From NCBI GenBank assembly GCA_037893225.1, contig JAZGUH010000153.1, forward strand, positions 1,674,001-1,738,000: a stretch of 64,000 nt of DNA. Direction: 5' to 3'. Position numbers and translations under genes: made by a program. Of the stretch, positions 57,111 to 64,000 are shown piece after piece. Positions within the stretch are counted from its first letter, which is position 1; the number at the start of each line of letters is the position of its first letter. The DNA comes from Hippasteria phrygiana. Its lineage: Eukaryota; Echinodermata; Asteroidea; Valvatida; Goniasteridae. The notes beneath the pieces were generated by a model. The model was not told the origin of the DNA, ran no database searches, and saw only the letters and a list, made by a program, of their open reading frames with translations.

Positions 57111-57247
57111 CCAATAGGAGGCTTTTGAGACGTTGGTGGCAGCAGACATCCCGGTCCTGTTCAATTGTTCTCACCAGTCGTGCACATGTCAAAAACTAGC
57201 AAACTAGTATGTCTGCTGCCACCAGCGTTTCAAAAGTCTCCCATTAA
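57111..57247. mobile_element. Foldback 'GGAGGCTTTTGAGACG', copy 2
   Basis: 'ggaggcttttgagacgttgg' with 'tggcagcagacat' faces 'atgtctgctgccaccagcgt' with 'ttcaaaagtctccca'. It is the better-preserved relative of 34164-34340. Confidence 0.8.
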
Positions 57248-57598
57248 CAGAGACCTATTTTGCGTCGAACACGAGCACTGTCGTGCGGAGTGGTGGCGTT
57301 AATATTTTACTAAATCTGTTTGCGTCTTGCAAACTGTTGGAAATTGTAAAAAACATGCAGTGGCCATCTTGTATTTCATTATCAAAACATACTTGGAACT
57401 AAGTATTACTGATATTATTAGGGAATAGGGCTATAAAATAGTTAATCACAGACCATTTAAAGGTGAAAATACCAAACTGTGAATCTGATTTTCATAAATG
57501 AATCATACTATAAACGCATCTTTCTCGAAAAATTAAAATCTCAGGGTTAATCAGACGAAGATTTTACAAAAATGGCGACGCCTGACAAAATTCTTAGA

Positions 57599-57785
57599 CT
57601 AAAGGGCCAGTCACACTGGCCACGATAACGACGACGATAACGAAAACGATGAGAAGGAACGCCACTGATTGGTAGAATTGTCGCGTGTGTAATAAGCGCA
57701 CGTTCCACCCACGAGTAGAGAGCGTTTTATTCACATCGTTTTCGTTTTCGTCATCGTTATCGTGGCCAGTGTGACCGGCCCTTAA
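57599..57785. mobile_element. Foldback AGGGCCAGTCACACTGGCCACG
   Basis: The arms 'agggccagtcacactggcca' and 'tggccagtgtgaccggccct' continue into 'cgataacgacgac' facing 'gtcatcgttatcg'. The right edge is TTAA and the left CTAA, so a TTAA target with one later change is plausible. The element has 187 bp and no ORF. Confidence 0.8.
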
Positions 57786-58199
57786 ATTTAATAGCACGTC
57801 GGCGCTCCACAGCGCCACATTTTTCATTTTCCTTTTCTTTTAATTTGAGAGGTTTGTCCATCGCACGATTTACGAGAAGCCTGAGTTTATTTATTTTTCT
57901 GTTTGACTTCTTGCCTCGTCTTTAATCAGAAGCAATCGTCGGTGACCTCCAGCAATCATTCATTTTCTCGTTGAAGCTATATATCACGGGAGCGCCCTAT
58001 AGTTTCTACGCATCGAAATCAAACAAGAGTGGTATGTGATTTAAACGACTCCTGCAATAGATCGACCGTCGACTCTGAAATCCCGTATTGTATAACCTCG
58101 CTTCATGGCAAGTAATTAAGCTATACATCAATCACCGTCTGTAACAGACCATATACCCTTTGATCTAATGAGAGCATCCCATGAGGACGTCATTGTCCT
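57786..58199. other. Unclassified DNA
   Basis: No features were recognised. Confidence 0.4.
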
Positions 58200-58388
58200 T
58201 TCCCCTTTCCTTCCTTTCTTATTTATCCTGGGTAGCCCAAGCCTGATCTCCAATTATTCTTAATTTTTAAATGCCCACGCAATCAGACAGGGACCGAAAA
58301 TCCAATCCACCTAGTGCACCTGGTGGGAATCGAACCAGGGTCACCAGAGGTGGAAAGCGAAGAAAGAACCACTACACCAACCTGACCG
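58200..58388 (-). mobile_element. tRNA-derived SINE, relative of 51799-52105
   Basis: On the minus strand: 'caggttggtgtagtggttct' (A box), 'ctggttcgattcccacca' (B box), then 'ggattggattttcggtccct' and 'ctgattgcgtgggc', matching the plus copy at 51.8 kb. Confidence 0.7.
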
Positions 58389-61106
58389 CTCATGATTACA
58401 AACCGAATTGAATTCGGTTATTCGAGTTTACACAATGCTTTTATTCAAACATCACACCTTTTGACAACCTGTAATATTTGAATTAAAAATAAGGTAATCA
58501 GTGCAATAGACACCCAGCTCAACTTGTTTTCACACATAATCGTAACCACATCTTACAGAAATACGAAAATGATCGAAATGATTGTTTTCATTTGAAGTAA
58601 AAATGATCTGGCGGTTTGAAATCCGTTTAAAATCTTTTCTGTGAAATAACTAATCGATATTTTGTACAAATGTTGGTTTGAACATTAATTTAATATGGAA
58701 ATCAATTAAAGCAGGAAAATGTAAACATAAAAAACAGTGCTGTGAATATGAAAATCTGCATAACATAGAAACCAACATTTTGCGATTAGTCTACAGAATT
58801 ACTGCAAACGCGACCTGACATTTTTGGCAACATGACAATTAGCGCTGTCCTACAGTCATATTATCATAATCATATTACACTGCCCTTTAAACAAGCGATT
58901 CATTGATCTGATCCGTGTCGCAGGACAAGGCATTACGCCTACGCCTTTCCGGGAGCGCTTCTATTCTAGCAGCGTCTATTAAAATGTCCTTATTCTCTCC
59001 AACTGAATGTCTCTCTCGCCTCTCAAAGATTCTTCATTGCTTCAACTTACTCAACTTGAACAGTCCCAGAACAACCAGAAAATAATGAATTTATAATGCG
59101 TTTATGTCCACCACTTGGAGCTCAAGGCACCACATTAAGGTGAGCCCCGTTAATCAGGTCATCCGAAACCTCAGACGGTACGGAGAACTTACCAGACCTT
59201 GAACCTCGGGATTTCAGAGATCGCGCCTTACAACCTCGCTCCTTCAGCAAACCACAATATTTATCCAGGCGGCCCTACTAATCCAGCATTCGCCTCAAAA
59301 CGGATCGATGGCGGCTAAGAGTAGATACAACGTAGAACATATCAACTGATTGGACTGCACTCACCTGGACGTAATACTAGCCTTGGGCTGCAATCGATCT
59401 TTGGGTTCATTGAAAGCTTCCGATTTGGGCCATTGCGCGTTTTCAGAAAGGATTTCCATTGTGGCTGTGCTTTGCCGCGTTTTTTGTCTGTGTGGGTAGG
59501 CATCGACTGCCGTAGTGCGGGTATTTTTATTTGTTAGGATTAATTAGGACCAAGTTATGGGGACATTTCTCTGTCCCCATATATAATGATTTTGGTCCCC
59601 ACGACGTCTATCGCACGACCAGTGTATGTCCCCACAATTACGGTGTTAGACTAGGTGTTTTTGTTTTTTTGGTTTTTTTGCACCTATATTCGGAACCCTG
59701 TGGAGACATGAACACAATGGGAACAAAGGGACTGAATAGGTCTCCACTAGGCAATATGGGTTAGGATGTTTTTTTTTATTCCTACTTCCTGGCGCGAAAA
59801 AAATCCGACGATATCATATGTGGGCGGTTGGTATTATCGATCGCGGTGAAATCGAGCGGTTTCTTTTTCTCGAAAGGTGTACGGTGCTTTATTGGCGAAA
59901 CTGATTATTTTCTCAATGCGTGCATTCAATGCGGACTAGACTCTGGCGTCATATTTCGCCGTCATTGATTTATGATGCTTTGTCGACGTCCCCCTTTTGG
60001 GAATAGACAGACAATACTAGACGTGCCTTAAGGTTTACTAGTCAGAAAAGGGCTGTCTGGTGAGGATAAGAAAGACGATGTCACAATACTAGATGTGTTC
60101 TTGTTATCAATACAGCGCGGCATTAAATTCAGTTGTTGTGACAACGCAGTGGCTTTCACGTTGAAGGATTAACCTTTGGAGAAAAAAAGAAAACTCACGA
60201 GCCGTGAAAAGCATTGGACTATAGATTTCAGGGCCTAAAGCCACATTCAAAATTCTCGATACTCAATCTGACCAGTGAATGCTGCGAAATCTTCTTTAAA
60301 TAATAGAATTTGATTCGTGAGCAGTACATAGAGTCTACAAGTCCGCGATACCGTAGTATTTCATCATTAAATTTCAAACAAATTATCAGACAAGCATTTA
60401 AGTCAAATTTATTTTTAAAATGACACTGAAGCACAACATAACGTCGTTTAAATTGAGTGTGCGTATACCTTTAAATACGATAATTTTTGACTGATCATGT
60501 TCATTTTTTTTAAAGATATAGGAGCACAACGTGGGTAGCTTTAAGTCAAAATCAGAATCTTGCTTGAACATTGATTATCTCAGCCCCAAATTGGCACGAG
60601 TAAAACATGGCAGACAATTACTTTTCAATAGGAAGGGACTGATGAAAACTACATGTCAGCCCCTGTTAAAATTCCCCCTTACTGCCATTTTAACACTTGG
60701 TCCGACAGGAAAGTTCCCACGATTTCGAAGCATGGTCCACCTCTATGTTCCAGTAAATTTAATTAGCACCCAGTAGCAGATTTTACCCCTAGGTTGACCA
60801 AGTCCATATGTGGCTAAGACGACCCCTTTGTCTCAACACAGATAAGTAATTGACCAGATGGGGATGTGGCCAGAGAACCCAGCCAACATGGCTACATTTT
60901 ATGCCACTGGCTAAAACTGTTATGGCTGTCTGCCATTTTATGACCATGTCTAACACGTGTAGTCAGTAACTTTCTGATTGGCCACTCTCCATCCCAAGGT
61001 GGAATATCTGCCTGGTTTCATAATTTTGACCAATGAGATTGTTCCACCGAAATGGGCAGAGCGCGTGGTCAAGGAATAATATTCCCCCCCGATCGCCGGA
61101 TTCTCC
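58389..61106. other. Unclassified DNA, no supported gene
   Basis: At 59553-59640 several 'tccccac' / 'ggggac' words recur. Two CCAAT-type boxes lie at about 60976-61035, upstream of the retroelement leader. No coding motif was found in 2.7 kb. Confidence 0.4.
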
Positions 61107-61246
61107 TCAGAAAGCGATTAAGACCTCTGGTGAGAGGGCTGTTCAGATTGAGTGCCCGTTTACACTATTAGGAACGTTGTACTTTCCCTAAAGTCGTTTC
61201 TAATGATAGCCATTCTCACCCTCACCATTGTGCTCTGCTGATACAG
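61107..61246 (+). repeat. 140-bp direct repeat, copy 1, ending at a splice donor
   Basis: It is identical over 140 bases to 62303-62442. It begins TCAG and ends CAG|GTAAGC, so it has the outline of an exon between an acceptor and a donor. It holds a 12-codon ATG frame (MIAILTLTIVLC). Confidence 0.9.
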
Positions 61247-62302
61247 GTAAGCCTATTTTCATTGTATAAAAGAAGTTTGTATTTCCTATTACCATTTGAC
61301 TTATGTGCAGGACACTTTGTATTTTGAATTATGTTGACTCGGTTTGAGACAATCTCAAGATGGGTGGAACAACCCCAATATGAGTATATTGAGTCAGCAT
61401 TCGTTTGATGCCTTCAGCTATTAACCTTTTTTGCCTTGTACCCTGTATTTACTTGTATTATATTGCTGATATTTGGTCGACTCTTGATCGATGTCACTTT
61501 TGCTGTTATTTATTGACCGAAATTATCATGTTCGGTTTTGTATATCATTGATTTCCCGATAGTATTGGAAGATCCATTTGTGATTGCCGATTACCATTCT
61601 GTTATGACTGCAGTATTCACTTAAATCGGTCACTATACTCTCAGTCCGTGTACAATTATATTTTCCTCTTGGTTGATTTCCGATTACTTTGAATATTCTT
61701 GTTGCATACTTTTTTATATGATACCTCGTGGCCTAAAACTTCGATCATTCGTATGACATGACCAATATTTCATACATGCACGTTTTTCCGTAAATTAACT
61801 GGTCTTGTTCACGAGATTTCCAATATTTTGATTGTCTTCCAAATTATGTGTGTATAGGCCTACACATTACCTTCCTTTTCTGTTATGTCCCGTGACATCC
61901 CGCTGACTATTAATTGTGTACAGCGAGTGTGTACAAACCACATGGAACTTGCACCAGGATGACCTTGAGTAAGGTTACCGCAATGCGCTATAGGCCAACA
62001 CAATTGTTTTTTCCGCTAAGTCAATTATTCCCTGATGTTTTGATTAGCATTTTATGGTATTTACCACTGTGCGGAGTACTGATTGTGGTTATCATGTTCT
62101 GGGTGAACTTTCGATCAGTGTATAGTTAGCTGAAAGTATCATTCCACTGAAAATGTGTTCTGGGCGTAACATCCCAAAAGGATATGCAGTTTTACCTCTT
62201 TTCTTTGTTTGTAAGCATTCTTTTAAGCGTTTCAAATTTTAGTTAGAGATATTGCTTTTTAGTTTTTTAGTTCTGTATACAAATATGTTGATCCTCGATA
62301 AT

Positions 62303-62442
62303 TCAGAAAGCGATTAAGACCTCTGGTGAGAGGGCTGTTCAGATTGAGTGCCCGTTTACACTATTAGGAACGTTGTACTTTCCCTAAAGTCGTTTCTAAT
62401 GATAGCCATTCTCACCCTCACCATTGTGCTCTGCTGATACAG
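62303..62442 (+). repeat. 140-bp direct repeat, copy 2, without donor
   Basis: It is identical to copy 1, but is followed by AGAGAGTACT in place of GTAAGC, so the match ends exactly at the exon-like boundary. A 63-codon frame (62464-62655) of unknown nature follows. Confidence 0.9.
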
Positions 62443-62463
62443 AGAGTACTTTCCATATAGGTC

Positions 62464-62655
62464 ATGCTTTGGGAAGCCGACCCGGTTCGCCTCCCCACAC
62501 ACCTGTCCCATTCCCCTGTTCGTGATATCATCGGAACTCGGTTTGTGTGCCTGAACCCTGATCTTCGGACTCGGAGCCACCCCCGTGTCAAGCCTCAGTC
62601 AAGTCCATCAAGCCACACCCAAGTTCTGATGCAAGCGCCAGAAAAACCCAGCTAA
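62464..62655 (+). CDS. Unclassified short ORF downstream of repeat copy 2
   Basis: The 63-residue frame is rich in Pro, Ser, Arg and His and lies within the presumed LTR/leader of the retroelement. It has no recognised motif. It might be a remnant of an older element or a chance frame. Confidence 0.2.
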   Translation: MLWEADPVRLPTHLSHSPVRDIIGTRFVCLNPDLRTRSHPRVKPQSSPSSHTQVLMQAPEKPS

Positions 62656-63152
62656 GATCCATAACCTGTATTTATAATATGATGTATTTGCCATTTTGTT
62701 TCTAATTGAATTATCGTGTACCATATCAGTGCTAATCCTAACTGGATGAACCCTTGTTTATTTAGTAATTCCTGTGCCTATTCGATTCAAGGTACTTCTT
62801 TATTTTACATTTTTCGGATTGAGTTTATTGCTCATGGATGTAGTCAAATTTTAATTATTGTTTAGCGATTCAAGACATTCATTCAATTGGGATTACTCAC
62901 TGATTTGGCTTCTGAACTGAACTGCACCATTTGATTTATTTCTTATCCTCAATTCTATTGTTGTATGCACTGTATATTTTTTGTGATGACCTTGGGGTGA
63001 TGAATATTGAATTACAACATTTTATCCCGAGAAAGAGGATCAACGTAATAACTTGCTGTCCGTGTGGATTTATTTCTGAGCAAAGTTCCTTTAACAAAAC
63101 TACGAACCTAGCAGGAACCCATTAAACGTTGAGACAACCTGTGACATAAATT

Positions 63153-63170
63153 TGGAGGCACCACCCGGAT
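63153..63170 (+). promoter_or_regulatory. Putative primer binding site
   Basis: TGGAGGCACCACCCGGAT starts with TGG, the complement of a tRNA 3' CCA, and lies about six bases after a plausible LTR 3' end. It resembles sites complementary to glutamine-type tRNA 3' ends, though not exactly, so the primer tRNA is uncertain. Confidence 0.45.
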
Positions 63171-63499
63171 TTGCTCAATTTTCAATTCTATTTCCCTTGT
63201 TGATTTCCTTTGCTATTTGGTTGATTTTTATGTACGCTCGGTTTTTTTAATTTTTGGTGACGGAAGGGAAATTCCAAAATCAATTAGCGGAAGCTCACGA
63301 TATGTTGATCCTTATTCTTTGTTGTTGATATTATCATTGTTGATTCTTTGAATTTGCTTTATTTGTGTTATGATTTAACCCGTTTGTTTTCATTGTGCTT
63401 GTATTTTTTCCACATTTTGTTGTTGCAATTTATTGCAATTGCAGTGTGTATTATTGTGTTATCATTGTAATAACCTTTGACCTGTACCAGCTGAGCACA

Positions 63500-64000
63500 A
63501 TGGAGTTCAATGAGGCCCTTAAGGATTTTTTGTCCTCACATGATATGACCTTAGAGGACCTTAAGGGATCCCTTAGCCTAGACCCCCCAGAGATCGATTC
63601 TTCTTCCCCTCCTAAACCCGCCATTGTCCATGTCGTGGAAAAACAGTCTGCCAGCAGATCGTACAGACGGTTACGATTGTTCTCCGGTCGGACACCTATC
63701 CCCGCTGGCGAACTCGACTTTGAGAACTGGCGGCGGCTTGCAAGGCAACTTCTCAAGGATGAGACCATCTCAGAGGCCGAGAAGAAGAGCAGGGTCACCG
63801 AGTCCTTAGTTCCTCCAGCCTTGGATGTGGCCTGGGCTGTCGGCGAGTCTGGGTCGGCCACAGAGTATTTGGACTGTTTGGGGAAGGCTTATGGCTCTAC
63901 CGCAGATGGGGATGAACTGTTGACCACGTTTCGTTGCGAGTATCAGCGTGAGGGGGAGAAGGCATCGGAGTACCTTTTGCGCCTTCACACGATGCTGACG
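63500..64000 (+). CDS. gag: PNMA-like Gag of an LTR retrotransposon, 5' part
   Basis: The ATG at 63500 opens 167 codons with no stop to the window edge. An acidic N-terminal region (about 1-60) is followed by a capsid-like region: RLRLFSGRTPIPAGELDFE (about 63-81), WRRLARQLL, EAEKKSRVTESLVPPALDVA, then YLDCLGKAYGS, ELLTTFRCEYQREGEKASEY and LLRLHTMLT at the edge. 'FSG-tp-P-GE--F--W' and 'LGkayGs---g-eL---F---Q---Ek-seYl-RL' are typical of PNMA/Ty3-type Gag, which forms the particle that packages element RNA. No frameshift is seen, so the copy may be recent. The zinc knuckle and pol would lie beyond 64000. Confidence 0.85.
   Translation, partial: MEFNEALKDFLSSHDMTLEDLKGSLSLDPPEIDSSSPPKPAIVHVVEKQSASRSYRRLRLFSGRTPIPAGELDFENWRRLARQLLKDETISEAEKKSRVTESLVPPALDVAWAVGESGSATEYLDCLGKAYGSTADGDELLTTFRCEYQREGEKASEYLLRLHTMLT

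Larger units (their letters stand above)
61107..64000 (+). mobile_element. LTR retrotransposon, 5' part (runs off the window)
   Basis: A T-rich leader with a duplicated 140-bp block, a possible LTR end 'cctgtgaca' (about 63139-63146), a primer-binding-site-like TGGAGGCACCACCCGG starting at 63153, and a gag-like ORF from 63500. The order LTR, PBS, gag fits a Ty3/gypsy-type element. The LTR's 5' border cannot be set, because the 3' LTR lies outside the window. Confidence 0.6.

Noticed and set aside
61914..62129. Small membrane protein in the retroelement leader
   Set aside because: It falls in T-rich sequence between the two direct repeats, with no recognisable family, so chance is likely.

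Overview
The window looks like non-coding DNA from an animal genome. There is no operon structure, no dense coding and no complete host gene. Nearly everything recognisable derives from mobile elements: two non-LTR retrotransposon bodies plus an older remnant, the 5' part of an LTR retrotransposon, tRNA- and 5S-derived SINEs, Tc1-like DNA transposon debris, and many inverted-repeat (foldback/MITE) elements. THAP-domain ORFs between TTAA-flanked inverted repeats, a 5S-headed SINE and abundant tRNA-derived SINEs suggest a marine invertebrate, perhaps an echinoderm, hemichordate or lancelet. That assignment is inference; no host gene fixes the species.

Layout. 1-11 kb: scattered foldbacks, a candidate Harbinger-type element (3.6-4.9 kb), a degenerate minisatellite (6.3-6.8 kb), the first copy of a TTAA-bounded foldback family (7.0-7.5 kb), a 5S-derived SINE (7.5-8.0 kb), a Tc1-like element with about 220-bp terminal inverted repeats (8.4-9.4 kb) and a tandem pair of 'CACGATATGG' MITEs (10.5-10.9 kb). 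10.9-20 kb: a hAT-like MITE with an 8-bp target duplication, 'GGCGTCGC' MITEs with facing G and C runs, three palindromically arranged tRNA-headed repeats (15.4-16.1 kb), a MITE-in-MITE nest (17.4-18.2 kb), a CR1/Jockey-like LINE (18.2-19.8 kb) and an L2-like remnant. 20-29 kb: a THAP ORF between TTAA inverted repeats (22.6-23.6 kb) and two TTAA elements that share one TTAA junction, the second carrying a broken THAP gene (26.35-28.26 kb). 29-45 kb: a broken RTE-like LINE (30-31.2 kb), more copies of the same MITEs, a Tc1 transposase 3' fragment (42 kb) and an AT-rich tandem region (43.8-44.3 kb). 45-58 kb: many G/C homopolymer tracts inside MITEs, a possible promoter (52.4 kb), and a phase-perfect array of about 100 copies of a 9-bp unit grown next to a SINE head (53.9-54.8 kb). 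58-64 kb: a T-rich leader with an identical 140-bp direct repeat, a primer-binding-site-like sequence and the start of a PNMA-like gag gene that runs off the right edge.

What links the parts is element-on-element insertion. Elements nest inside one another, internally deleted DNA transposons keep only DNA-binding domains and ends, and several palindromes keep perfect self-complementarity while their sequence changes.
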